Below are positions 33,570 to 44,160 of a stretch of 64,000 nucleotides of DNA, one piece after another. Positions within the stretch are counted from its first letter, which is position 1. Every line of letters begins with the position of its first letter. Both the position numbers and the translations under genes were made by a program. Source of the stretch: Zymoseptoria tritici IPO323 (Eukaryota; Ascomycota; Dothideomycetes; Mycosphaerellales; Mycosphaerellaceae); NCBI RefSeq assembly GCF_000219625.1, contig NC_018212.1, forward strand, positions 62,001 to 126,000. The letters run 5' to 3'. The notes beneath the pieces were generated by a model. The model worked only from the letters and a program-made list of their open reading frames with translations. It did no database searches and was not told the DNA's origin.

Positions 33570-35791
33570 ATGTCAGATACTCTATGGAACTTGTTCTATG
33601 CCGATGTCCAGACGACGTGTGATCGGGACGAGCACTCGACCAGATTTGTTCGTTGGAGGAAGCAACGTCTTCGTAAGGACTGGAAGCACTTCTGCGAGAT
33701 TATGCAGTGTCCGCGGGACGATGTCAACCTCGACGAACCTACCGGTGCACGAGAGCTCTGGACGCCGCCTCCACCCCTTAACCAGGTTAAGTCATTCCTG
33801 TGGTGGTATGCCAAAAACAAAAAGGGCTTACTCGACCCTGATGGCAAGATTACTGTCCAGACTCTCGTTGGCGATTAGGACTATCTCCGCCGCGACATCA
33901 CGTCGCTTACAGGATTCGACTACTCTCCAGTCGAGAAGAAGGAGGTGAAGTTCTTTATCGAGAAGGAACTCTGGGAGGCCGAAGGACTCTCGACAAAGGC
34001 ACGAAAGAAGGCGCTCGCCGATCTGCCGGTTATAGAAGACGTCCTCGACTTCCTGTGGCAGCGGGATGAATTTGTCTATAAGCATCCTCGGATCCGCATC
34101 CAGATCGCCACGGGTATTCTTTGCATCTGGTATATGGGCGTTCGTACAGGCGAATTCACCGAGAATGCGTGTTCTTTGCCTAACGAAGGACTACTCTGGA
34201 AGGACTTTAACATCTCACTTATCTACGACTCGTCTCCCACATTCCATATACAGGTACAGCTACGTAACCGAAAAGGAAGGAGGGGCAAGGAGAGCGCATT
34301 CCAGACCGAGAACCTCCGCGAAGAGAAAGATCGCTGGCGATGTCCTTTGACCTTGATTCTCGCGCTCGCCATCGAAGACAAAGCGCTTAAAGGCATCGAT
34401 ACTGTTGAGGATCTTCGAACACTTGGATTTCACGAACACCAGACTAAGATGGACCTCAGGATTCGTTGTGAGATGCGCGAAATACCCGTGCTTCGAAGGA
34501 CGCAGCAAGGAGGGTGCGGAATATCGAAGGACGCGATTTTGAGAGGCACCACCTTTGCACAACTCCTATCTGATCTTGGTGCTCGTGCCGGGTACGTCGA
34601 CGCACTGGTGCCATACAATATCCGCCGTGGATTTGGTAATCGCTTAGATAGTAAGTCCGGATCGCTACGATATCTCGTTGTACAAGCTGACATCCTGACC
34701 TAGAGGAGCTGACCGAAGCCGAACGTTGTAGGCAAATGGGCCACCAGAACTCAAGTACCTTTCAGTACTACCTGTCACAGGCGGCTCCTTGCGATGTGCA
34801 AGCCATTATGAACGGACATGCAGCCGATCAGGAGAAGGTCGATTTCCTGCGCTCTATGAGGTCAAACATTGATCGAACAGCTCCTAAGCAGCGGCAATCG
34901 TCCCTAACGGAGCCCCGGTCCCGTCGCCACGACTAACGAGCGCTTCCTCTTAGAAAACAACTCCGGTCGCTGAGGGAAGAGCATTTTGCCCGCCTCCAGA
35001 AAGCCCCGTTCGACCTTCGCGCGAGTCATCCAGGAAGAACCTTTAGAAAACCGCTTGAGCGAGCGCCGCCCTCGCGTGTGTTCCAGAATTTGCTACACTA
35101 CGATGCAGAAAGAAGCCGGGTTATTGAAGCAATGTTCCGTACGACCGACTGCGACATATTCACAGCGGTCGAAGCTGTAGCGGGTCTACTAGCGCGGGAC
35201 GATCACCTAGCGGTCAGAAGTACCCTCCAGAAAGAGCGCTTGCAAGGCGGATTTCATTGTTACATATGTACCGCACACGTTGAAACCGCCAAAGCCTAGG
35301 ATGCTCACTGCAAACTGCACCTTGACGATTGTGGCTTGCTATGCGGTCGAGTAAGCAGGCAGGGTGCCGTGCTTTGGCCGGGGCTCTGTCCGTTTTGCCT
35401 AGGACGCGAGGACCTGCGTGCGAGTAACCGGCTTCATCAATAGCTGAACAGAGAGACCCTGCTCCTGCACGTGGAGAAATGTCACATTCGAGAAGCAGAC
35501 TGGCCGCAGAGCTGCCCCCATCCGCACTGCAACGCGTGTCAACTTGCTAGTCGCGATTCGTTCTGGAATCACATGTACGACGTGCACGGCTAGGCAGCGC
35601 TTGAAAGCATCGATTGGGAGAGGTTCAAGATGCCGACGGAGCTGGTGCAGGAAATTGAGGCGCGGATTGCAGATTTTCCCATGAGCTTGGAGGAAGCAAA
35701 TGCGGTGCGGGAGAAGTTTCGAGAAGAGAGGAAGCGGAAGTATGAGGAGGTGAACAGGGAAGTACCGCGTTATAAGGGCCTCCGAGGGTGA
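33570..35791 (+). pseudogene. DUF3435 tyrosine-recombinase-like (captain-like) gene with five in-frame stops
   Basis: The frame starts MSDTLWNLFYADVQTTCDRD, with one intron at 34651-34703 (GTAAGT, GACCTAG), and ends in TGA at 35789-35791. Stops interrupt it at 33876 (TAG), 34934 (TAA), 35297, 35441 and 35591 (all TAG). None is a frameshift, and each could come from CAA/CAG by C to T. Blocks match DUF3435: FLWWYAKNKKG, IRIQIATGILCIWYMGVRTG with the first catalytic arginine, the CPLTLILALAIEDKAL segment, VPYNIRRGFGNRLD with the second arginine, RCRQMGHQNSSTFQYYLSQ with His and Tyr, and a C-terminal zinc-finger-like tail (CPFCLGRED...). Proteins of this family include the recombinases that move Starship elements. 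No element boundaries were identified, so this is a captain-like gene, not a demonstrated Starship. Confidence 0.82.
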
Positions 35792-35892
35792 TTTTTGGCC
35801 CTTCGAGCAGTGAGCTCGTTGGTTTAGCGGACCACCTTCGGCATCATCGTTGAAGCTGGTGTTCTCTTCCCGATAGCGGACGATGTGCCGCT

Positions 35893-36849
35893 CTAGCTGG
35901 GAATGTGCGGCCGTGATCCCTGACTTGTTACAGGCTCTAGCAAGATTGGCACTATGACTGCTGCATCACCTTCGAAGAACCAGTCGCCGTTCTGCAAATT
36001 TCCGCCTGTCCCAGTATTTCTATCTGTATTGACAAAGCAGAGACGAGCACCTCGGGCGCGAGCCACGTCAATGTATCCAGCTGCTGGCATAACCTGTGCC
36101 GCAGTTCCTATCACTAGCATCAGGTCGATCTTCTCTGGCTGGCTGAAGGAATGTCGTATTCTTAGAAGCACCTCGTCTTTCAATCTTTCACCAAACCATA
36201 CAACACCAGGTCTCAGGATTGAGTTGCATCTTGGACAATTGGGCAATCCCTGAAGCTGACAATCGGGACGCGAGATCTCTGGGTCTGGACAAATGGTATC
36301 CTGGGTCTGCGTTGGTGTATGTTCTCTCTCCACCGACAGGCTGTCCATGCTGACAATCGAATATGTAAAATCCTCCCTCCAGTATTCACAGCTTTGAGTG
36401 TTCGTGCATTGCACCTCGAACAGGCTTCCGTGGAGAGCCAACAACTGCGATCCTGGGTGGTCTGCTCTCTCGCTCAGGCCATCAATATTCTGGTTCATGG
36501 TGATGAATCCGGGCAATTGCCTTGATGCTTCTGCAAGGGCAAAGTGAGCAGCGTTGGGTTGAGCCTGTAGTGCCTCGTGCCGTCGGCGATCGTAGAACCG
36601 CCATACACGAGCAGCATCAGAGCGAAAGGCTTCTGGAGTCGCGAGAGAGAACGGATCTTGATTCTCCCAGAGTCCATCAGCTCCGGTAAAAACTGCCAAC
36701 CCGGAACTGGCGGATAGACCGGCCCCAACCAGTGCGATGATGGACCTCGATTCTTGCAGGTAGCTGTGGAAAGATTTGACATCGTGCGCATCATCTCGGC
36801 CGAGTGACATAGATGGGAGAGTTTGTAAGAAGGCCATGGTATTTAGCAT
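35893..36849 (-). CDS. Sirtuin (SIRT5-like NAD-dependent deacylase)
   Basis: Single exon of 318 residues; a second ATG four codons in (MAFLQTLPSM) is an equal candidate start. The NAD-binding loop reads GAGLSASSGLAVF (residues 42-54), then the NQNIDGL block (about 119-125), catalytic histidine at 140 in LALHGSLF, a zinc site with Cys 148/154 and the NCPRCN pair, and GVVWFGE. The LATPEAF..D..RVWRFYDRRR segment resembles SIRT5, which removes acyl groups such as succinyl from lysines, often in mitochondria. The usual FRG after the GAG loop is F-T-G here, which may affect acyl-chain or NAD handling. Other residues look intact. It sits between the DUF3435 relic and a kinase-like gene. Confidence 0.85.
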   Translation of the reverse strand: MLNTMAFLQTLPSMSLGRDDAHDVKSFHSYLQESRSIIALVGAGLSASSGLAVFTGADGLWENQDPFSLATPEAFRSDAARVWRFYDRRRHEALQAQPNAAHFALAEASRQLPGFITMNQNIDGLSERADHPGSQLLALHGSLFEVQCTNTQSCEYWREDFTYSIVSMDSLSVEREHTPTQTQDTICPDPEISRPDCQLQGLPNCPRCNSILRPGVVWFGERLKDEVLLRIRHSFSQPEKIDLMLVIGTAAQVMPAAGYIDVARARGARLCFVNTDRNTGTGGNLQNGDWFFEGDAAVIVPILLEPVTSQGSRPHIPS

Positions 36850-37001
36850 AGCATAATAGAATAATGGACGACACTTGGTCTTAGCAAAGGCGGCAAGGTA
36901 GTTCTAGCGCCCGCGTTCACCAGGTACCGCTGGAGATCTATCCCTCACGCTAAACCAGCAGCCTTCAATGTTTCGAGCGAGGCGGCTAGCCTGCCTCTAA
37001 T

Positions 37002-38258
37002 ATGAACAACATCATCAGCAAATGCATTCCGATGTCCAGACAGGGGCTCCCAAAGCAACTCATCAGTGCAGATGACCAACCCAGCCCGGAGTCTAATGCT
37101 GGAGTAACAAGCAGAGGTGTTATCTGGTCGCTCAATCCACTGCTGCTGCTGAGAAGTGCCAGGTCGATCCTGTCGGTTGATACTTTCAGCAGAATTGGGC
37201 CGAAGTTCTCTTTTCGCAAGTTGAACAATGGGCCAAAGCACCACCGAGACTTAGGTAGATCCGGGACCGCTGTGTGTGATGCGAAAGCAGCAGCTTGCGA
37301 GCTCACTGGTAATGCTCTGCTCACCTCTCACTTCAGCTTTGCTTGTTAACAAAAGAAAGCAGGAAATGAACTGGACATTCAAGACCTCTACAGACTGGCA
37401 CTCACGGAGCGTGCTCGATCCACGGTCACGGCCAGATGTAAATCTGGTGATGGCATCTGGATCCATCGAAATCAGCTAGGTCCGCAAGTCATCAGACTTT
37501 CTGGCATCGCGGTGAAATTTGGATTTGGTGTCGTCAAACAAGAAGCCGAAACTCAGGCGTATTACAATCGCCGTGCCGACGACTCATGCCTTTTTATACC
37601 TCGCGTCCTGGACTTCTTTATCGATCCTGAAACAGAGGGATCTTTCTTCGAAGTGGGATTCCTGGTGATGGAATACGTCCGTGGGCGTACAGTGCGGGAT
37701 CTTCCCAAAGATGCCAAGCAAAGGATTGCTCCCCGAGTCGTAGACGCCATGAAGCATCTGGAGACAATCGATGCCCCGGATCCTTCTCGTCCAGGGCCTC
37801 CTACGAACAACGGCGTTCCCCGTGGGTACCTGTGGTCTGACAGTGGCCCTGGCGTATCGTTCAATACGTTGTACGAGATGAACACATGGCTAGACGAACA
37901 GCTCGCGCTATCGTGTCCTACTGCTTCTCTGGACCTGAAGCCACATGAACTAAAATCAAGGCACATGGACATCACGCCTCGCAACATCATACAAACCGCC
38001 GATGACAAGATATGCTTTGTAGACTGGCAATTCGCAGGAAACTATCCCTGGGCCTTCGAAGCAGTGCATCTCAACTGTTGCGAGTTCGATGATCCCGTAT
38101 TCTTCGAGGCCTTGTTCAAGTCGTTGCCAGAATACGAAGAGGTGCTGAAGTCGAGAAAGTACAAGGATCTGTTGGAAGTGAGGAAGAACAACATCCGGTA
38201 CGGCGTTGCACGGCATTTGGTTCCGCCCTCGCCTAGCCGACAGGATGAATCAGTTTGA
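37002..38258 (+). CDS. Kinase-like protein of the aminoglycoside-phosphotransferase (APH) fold
   Basis: The main exon 37363-38258 joins an upstream exon ending at 37308 by a 54-nt intron (GTAATG, GTTAAC branch, AAGCAG). The joined frame reads ELTG then NELDIQDLYRLALTERARST. The true start is uncertain; 37002 is the first ATG in the upstream frame. Family marks: IAVKFGFGV with the ATP-site lysine, VMEYVRGRTVRDLP (hinge), RHMDITPRNII (the catalytic H-x-D-x-x-x-x-N motif) and CFVDWQFAG, where aspartate holds metal in place of DFG. This fold covers choline, homoserine and small-molecule kinases and many fungal proteins of unknown substrate. Fungi have large families of these; the substrate is unknown. 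Confidence 0.75.
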
Positions 38259-38293
38259 GTTTCCTCTGCAAAGCATTGCTATTCACCCACGAT

Positions 38294-38874
38294 CTAGTAA
38301 AACGTTCCATCCAATACCTCAAGAGGGATTGGTCGCTGCCCTCTGGACCAATTGTAGCCAATAACGTCATCAAGGTCCTGACCTCCCGTTGACTTTGCTT
38401 TAATCATTCCAGCTCGCTGCCAATCGCGAATCACGGTCATACTAGCCTGAGTCAGGCCAGTCCTTGCAGGTAAGAGTTGGGCACTTACATCCAGTGGCGG
38501 CAGCCAACCCCAGTTGTTGTCATATTGTATCGATGTCTTCCGTTGGCCGTAATGTCATAGAGGAAGTTTTCCACTGTCCGTGTGCCTATCACCTCGTAAT
38601 CGAAATGGGCAACATGACCCACGGACAGCTGATAGTCCAAGGGTGAGACTTTCAGCATCCCACGAAAATCGGTAGTGGATGATGTGTTAAAGAGCGTCAT
38701 ATCGAGGCGAACGCAACCCCTCGACAGAAGGAGCTCGATCGTCCAGTGGTTCTGACTGAGTTGTCCGCCCGGGACCAAGGCGCCGATCGTATGTACTGTA
38801 ACGCGAACACCAATAACTTGTAGTGACCGTACGTTTCCAGGGATTTTGTCGACTGCCCATATAACTGGAGCCAT
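38294..38874 (-). CDS. DUF7770-type protein of unknown function
   Basis: The start at 38874 (MAPVIWAVDKIPGNVRSLQV) is chosen over a longer frame because the family begins near here. The core has NHWTIELLLSRGCVRLDMTL and a TTTGVGCRHW end like the domain I know as DUF7770. The reading then hits GTAAGT after CGCCACTGGAT. The expected continuation (LTQASMTVIRDWQRAGMIKA ... VLDGTFY, stop 38294) begins only 26 nt later at 38462 and is in the right phase. A 26-nt intron is too short for normal splicing, so either it has lost its branch region by deletion or the true splice differs (for example an acceptor near 38397). Function unknown. Confidence 0.6.
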
Positions 38875-39151
38875 TGTCAACGGCTCCGTAGACTGCGAAG
38901 TGAAAGCGATGAAGCGAGGGAAAGAAGTAAAAAGAGGGAATGGGAGTTGAACGCAGGCGGATCTTTTGCGAACCAACTAAGTTCTTCGTTGCAGAAGTCG
39001 TCCGGCAGTGTTTGTATATTGTAGCAATGGTGTCCGGGGTTTGCACGTGGATCTCGTCAACTCGAACGTCTCAACTCGAAGGCGGGTATACAGTCACCTT
39101 GTGACTCGGATACTGTTTCTCGTATAACCCTTGTTCAGGCCAATCCAGAAT

Positions 39152-39248
39152 TGGCACGCCGCGAAGTTGGCAGCGCGGTGGAGCATACATAAGCGAATAG
39201 TCTAAGTTAGCCAATTGACAAAGGCGCTGCCAACTTCCAGGTGTGCCA
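39152..39248. mobile_element. 97-bp MITE-like element with 25-bp terminal inverted repeats
   Basis: The ends TGGCAC...GAAGTTGGCAGCGC and the reverse complement at the right end agree at 22 of 25 positions, including a perfect 14-bp block GAAGTTGGCAGCGC. No clear target-site duplication was seen, so the outer limits are provisional. It is not coding. Confidence 0.6.
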
Positions 39249-39291
39249 CCTTTGCAGACTCGCGATCCTGAACGCCCGTGGTTGGTGTGCG

Positions 39292-39445
39292 TGACTCCGC
39301 GGATTTATGTCGGACCGCGCATTGCCGTGACAAGGAGCTGCATCAGCTCTCAACGCTAGAAAGCAGAGCCTTGCCAGCGGAACAGTGCAAGGGGTAGTCC
39401 GCGACGAATAGATAGGGGACGCTTTAGAGACTGCACCCGTTCCGC
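39292..39445 (+). repeat. Inverted-repeat partner of 43852-44008
   Basis: From CCGCGGATTTATGTCGGACCG through GCTTTAGAGACTGCACCCG this matches the reverse complement of 43852-44008 with many C/T and G/A differences. The copies flank the RIP-saturated zone that contains the PIF/Harbinger element. Confidence 0.6.
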
Positions 39446-39849
39446 GAAGCTATCCAAGGACCTTCCGCTCCGCGAGAGCGTGCTAGCTCATCGAGCTTCA
39501 GTAGTGTCCTGTTGCGGTTGATCCAGCCCTTCGTCACAGGGGTGGCCTAGGAGGTATTGCTCGGAATGTTTGGTTGTGAATGAAGGTTGATCCACTGGTT
39601 GCAACGTACACTTGGAGAAGTGATATTGAGTTGAGCACGAAGCTCCTATCTACTGGTAAAGAGCGTCGTCTATATAGTGCCATGTCTTGGCGTGTTGTCC
39701 TGATCAAACCGATCATCTCGTTCTTGATTACTCGATCACTGATCACTCTGATCATGCAGTAATCGTTCAGAACATCCTTGTTCGCTTAAGGAATGAGTGG
39801 CTGTGGGTTCCCTACGAATCGGACCGTAACATGTCCGTCCGGAGCGAGT

Positions 39850-40183
39850 AACGTATATAAGGAGGAAATTAGGGCACGAGGAAGTTATTAGCGTCATAGG
39901 CTAGCTATCTTAGGAAGGAGATTACGATGAATAATGTAGTATCGGCAGCTGCCGTATTACAATTCGACGTAATCGACAGTACGCCCCTACTCCGGCGGCT
40001 ATATACTTTCGTTTAAACAAATTGCTTCGTAAAGATACTCTTTCCTACGTTCTTTTAAACAGTCTATTTAGAATTCTTATAGAACGTCTTATCGTCGACC
40101 TAAAGTATAATATAATAAGAGGGGAGGTATACTAAGTCGCGCTAATAACTTCCTCGTACCCTAACTTCCTCCTTATATACGTT
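39850..40183. mobile_element. 334-bp inverted-repeat element
   Basis: Arms 39850-39893 and 40140-40183 (44 bp each, starting AACGTATATAAGGAGGAA) match at 42 of 44 positions in inverted orientation. The interior has no coding frame. Such length and symmetry fit a non-autonomous DNA transposon; no target duplication was identified, so it might also be the ends of a larger decayed element. Confidence 0.55.
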
Positions 40184-40800
40184 AGTACCCGCGCTAAGAA
40201 TACTAGAGGATATCCTAAATCGGTAGGCTATTATACGAGGTCTAGTTAAATTACTAAAATATATAGTTAAAAAGGCCGCTTTCTAAACCTAGTCCGAGAG
40301 AACCGCGGCTCTTTAATAGTCTAGTAATTATAATTTCCGGTAGATTTCCGATAGTACGGTACTCCTATACTAGATTATACTACCTAAACTTCGATTAAAT
40401 GTACTACTCTTAAGATTTAGATTCTATATTAGGCCCTGTTTACTTAGGCTAGTATCTAGTAGATTCTACGTTAGTATCCGTAATTCTCGGCGTAATTCTT
40501 ACCGTTTAGTTAGTAATATCGGATTCTAAGTAGTATCTAGTATATATTTATAGTATCTAGCGCTTAGTATTAAATAGTCGTCGGATTACTCGATATAGTA
40601 TATATATACAAGGATTCTATAGTATCCGGCGGTGTACCTCGCGAGGTATACTTACTACTCGTCCGTATACGCGAGAAGGTTTAAGTAGTATATATCTAGT
40701 AATCCGGAAGCTTCTAATTAGCCGGCGCGTATACGTATTAATATCGTATATCTCGTAGAGCGCGTAGTAGCACTATTAAATACTAGTCTACTACTACTAC

Positions 40801-42005
40801 TATGCCGCCTAAGACTCTAGCTAGGAAGCTAGCTAAGAAGCGTACTACCGACGACGAGAGCGACTATAAGCCGAGTAAGAGCTAAGGTAGGAAGAAGTAG
40901 AAGAAGGTTAAGGAAGAAGATAAGGGTAGTCCGGAGTATCTAGTAATTAAGGAACTAAAGCCTAAGATAGTAACGTTCTAGCTATACGAGTTAAAGGCTC
41001 GAATAGCTAAGTAGACGCCTAGTAGGAATTAGAGGATTAAGGATTATATTGTTATTACTCGTACTATTAGTATATAATATAAGATTAACTTTAAGGGCTC
41101 CTTAAGTAAGAGTAAGTAGTAGAAGACGAAGGGTAATTAGAAGGACTAGATAACTTACCTAAACTACATTAGTAGATAGAATAGTATATTACCGCCGCGA
41201 GCACCGGACGACGTTAAGGACGAGTATGTCCGGAACTACCCTAAGTATACACTATTTATTAAGAACGAGCCGGCTAACCGCGAGATTATAGACGAGCTCG
41301 TTAGTACCGACATTACGACTAGCGATAAAGCCGCGACTACTACTAATCTTAGCGTTACGAAAGAGAGGAATTCGAATAATATAGTATTAATAGAGAGCGA
41401 CGAGGATACGGATAACGAGCCGGACGAGTAGGACACGGACGCTATTAATCTAGATAAGATGTTAGAGACGGATAGGAAGATAATACTCGCTAAGCGCGCT
41501 AAGAAGGCGTATAAGAAGAAGAGGGATAAAGCTATAGCTAGGAAGAAGGAAGAGAAGCGTATACATCGTATATAAGACGTCGCCGCTATGTCTATATAGA
41601 AGGACGTCGTTACTAGTATTATACGACCGCTACTCGAGAAGGTCGATAGCTAGATACGTAGTAACGAGGCTAGAGCTAGTTAGGCTATATCTCTAGCGGC
41701 TCTAGTCCGTAAGAAGGATGCCCTTAAGCTAGTAACCGGCGTATTAATAGAGAAGGAGTTTATAGTATACCTAAGCTTTAAGGACAAGGCGGTGCTCTTA
41801 GAGGATCTCGGTCGCAATTTATAGAAGTCTAGTATTACCGTTACGATATTAGTAAAACCGGACGAGCTCGAGAAGTAGCTCGCTATTTAGTAGACGTAGA
41901 CCCGGCCTTACTAGTAGCAGTTCGGCCACTCTTAGTAGTATAGCTATAGACCGGTAGTATCGGAAGGCTACTATCCCCTCGGCGGCGGCGGTAGTACGTT
42001 GTTTA
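40801..42005 (+). pseudogene. Harbinger-associated second gene, RIP-destroyed
   Basis: The frame begins MPPKTLARKLAKKRTTDDES and stays recognisable to about 42005, but carries more than twenty TAG/TAA stops at positions that would be CAG, CAA or TGG before RIP. It is rich in Lys/Glu and acidic runs (IESDEDTDNEPDE). Harbinger elements usually carry a DNA-binding partner protein of the Myb/SANT type; no such motif is legible here, so the role is inferred from position only. Confidence 0.6.
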
Positions 42006-42329
42006 CGGAAGGAAGGAGGTTTTAAGAACGTAAAAGGTAGACGATATAAGGTTATGAATTTAGCGCTAGTGCGGGGGTGTAAGGCGGTAGAGAGAACGAT
42101 TTAGGTATAAAAGTACGTAAAATCTATATAGAAGTAGTAGGGCGATCTATACTATTAATTTATATAGAGGTGTTTTAAGAATTCGGCCGGATTTAGTAAT
42201 TTAGTTACCTATTTAGGAAGGAGCGTAGCTTTAAATTCGAGCTTAGGATTAGCGGTATTAACCTATCCTACCTTATCCTCCTCTTAAACTCCGCTAAGAC
42301 CCTACTAAATTAATAAGGTAATTACCGCG

Positions 42330-43600
42330 GTTCCTTCTTCTTTATAACCTCTCTTAATTGCCCTTCTAACTACTCTTCGTATTATAACTATATCTCCTTA
42401 GCTATCTTATTACGGAACCGTAGCTACTCGTAGTCCTCGTCGTCCTTATCCTCGTCCTCGAACGCTCTACCGCCGCGGTCTCGATTACTAATTATACCGT
42501 TATTCTCGAGGATCTTAGGCTTCTCGGATAAAAGAGGCTGCGCGCTATAGTTAAGGATAAAGTTGTATATAATAAGACAGGCTATTAAGATACGCTTCTA
42601 GTCGAGGATTAAATAGCCTTAATTAGGGCTATCGTAGATAATCTTAAAGCGCTTCTTTATAATACTAAAGATCCGCTCGATATAATTCCTTAACTATATA
42701 TAGCGTAGATTAAACAGCTCTTCCTTAGTCTCTAGCCGCGCCTTAGCTACTACTTACTTACGTAAGTAATAGCGAGTCTTCTAATATAGCACTAGTAGCC
42801 TTCGGTCCGTTGCTAAATAACCTCTATCTACGAGGTAATATCGCTCTTTAGGTATATAGAACCCTTACTTATAAGCCTTCTTTAACACCGTTCTATCGTT
42901 AGCTAATCCTTTATAGCCGACTAACGTATATGGGAAGCGGTAATCGAGATTATACGCGGCTATAACATTCTATAAGGTAAAGTTCTTCCGATATATCTAC
43001 GCGGCTTACTAATTCTTAGGCACTACGGTATAGATAAACGTGCTATTAATAGCACTAAGCATCTTCCGGAACGCTCTAAACTCTAGCTCTTTTAGCTTCG
43101 TATAGAGCGGCGTAGTAACCTTTAGTAATACTATATAGTTATTACCTATACGATAGATTGCGGCTCTAATCCGACTAATAATTATAGGTCTAGTCGGTAA
43201 CGAATGCTAGTACTTCGTTCGAATGTCTCTCGCCGAGAGGTTATATACTATAGCATCTAGGAATATAATTACCTACTCTTTAATACGGATCCTTAGCTCT
43301 CGCTACCCTACACTACCTCTTTCCTTAATCTCCGTAATTAATGTACGTAATACCGGCGGCTTTAATCGAGTAGTATTATAGCATATCTCTTCTATACTAT
43401 ATAAGTACTTCCGTACCTCCTTCTAACCGGCCTCTAGATCGATAAGCGTAGTAGGCTTCCCTAGAGGTATATACTACCGCTCTTCCGGAACGATATAACG
43501 AACGAATAGCGTAACAATTACGATAGTAATAGTAGTAACTACGAGTATAGCAACGGCGGTATTAGACTCTATAGTAGTAAGATAAGGCTAGTAAGGATGT
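42330..43600 (-). pseudogene. PIF/Harbinger transposase (DDE_Tnp_4 type), RIP-destroyed
   Basis: Read on the minus strand, with stops ignored, the family blocks appear in order: a helical N-terminal half, SRIRAAIYRIGNNYIVL, a degraded IDGTH-like site, VGYKGLANDRTVLKKAYK (the GSA.D.RVL block), FYIPKERYYLVDRGYLATDR (the LVDxGY block with the second acidic residue), RYYLR, and ELFNLRYI followed by LRNYIERIFSIIKKRF (the final block with glutamate). Aspartate-to-asparagine and tryptophan/glutamine-to-stop changes are as expected from RIP. The limits are approximate. Confidence 0.82.
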
Positions 43601-43851
43601 ACGCGCTAAATATACGTTTACGATATAACGTATTATAACCGGTGCTTAGCGACTAGCTATATCGGTAATAGCGGATACTAATAAGGATACTAGCCGTCTA
43701 CTTAAATAAAGACGATACTATAGAATCGCGTAGAGAATCTTCTCGTTACTAGATACTACGTACGATACTAGATACTAGCCTAAGTAAACAGGGCCTTACG
43801 GCCTTTTTAATCCTAGATTTTCGACGTCGCGGCTTCGCCCGAAAGGTCCCG

Positions 43852-44008
43852 CGGAGCGGGCGTAGTCTCTAAAGCGCCCGCTGTCTATTCGTAGCGGAGT
43901 ATGCCTTATACCGTTCCGCTAGTAGGGCTAACTTACTAGCGTATAGAGCTAATGCGTCCTCTTATTTTGCTAATGCGCGGTCCGACATAAACCCGCGGAC
44001 TTATCCTA
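43852..44008 (-). repeat. RIP-mutated inverted partner of 39292-39445
   Basis: The reverse complement reads TCCGCGGGTTTATGTCGGAC and continues to a GCTTTAGAGACTACGCCCG end, aligning with 39292-39445. It lies just outside the right end of the Harbinger element, so the pair might be the ends of an older element into which Harbinger inserted, or two separate inverted copies. Confidence 0.55.
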
Positions 44009-44060
44009 CGGCATCCTAAGACGCGCGGCTTTATAACGTATTTATATATAGGTTTATAGA

Positions 44061-44160
44061 ATCGCGGAGTTAGACTTATAAGGTATTCTAGATCGCGGAG
44101 TTAGACTTATAAGGTATCCTAGATCGCGGTTAGACTCGTAAGGTATTCTAGATCGCGGAA
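44061..44160. repeat. 31-bp tandem repeat, about three and a half copies
   Basis: ATCGCGGAGTTAGACTTATA units start at 44061, 44092, 44123 and 44152, spaced 31, 31 and 29 bp. It lies in heavily RIP-mutated DNA. Confidence 0.75.

Larger units (their letters stand above)
40432..43795. mobile_element. PIF/Harbinger DNA transposon, full length, strongly RIP-mutated
   Basis: The ends are inverted repeats starting GGCCCTGTTTACTTAGGCTA, identical over about 30 bp, and are flanked on both sides by TTA, the 3-bp target duplication characteristic of PIF/Harbinger. At 3364 bp it contains two convergent degraded genes, the transposase on the minus strand and a second protein on the plus strand, the usual two-gene layout of the superfamily. 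CpA and TpG are almost absent, so RIP is extreme. Confidence 0.88.

Noticed and set aside
33570..35791. Calling a complete Starship element
   Set aside because: Only a captain-like gene is visible; no borders, target duplication or empty site can be shown from one sequence.
35813..35845. tRNA-like string (GAGCTCGTTGGTTTAGCGG)
   Set aside because: It could not be folded into a cloverleaf with an anticodon arm and T-loop; it follows directly after the DUF3435 stop.
41236..41436. Minus-strand Ser/Leu-rich frame
   Set aside because: It is antisense to the RIP-destroyed Harbinger second gene, a composition artefact.
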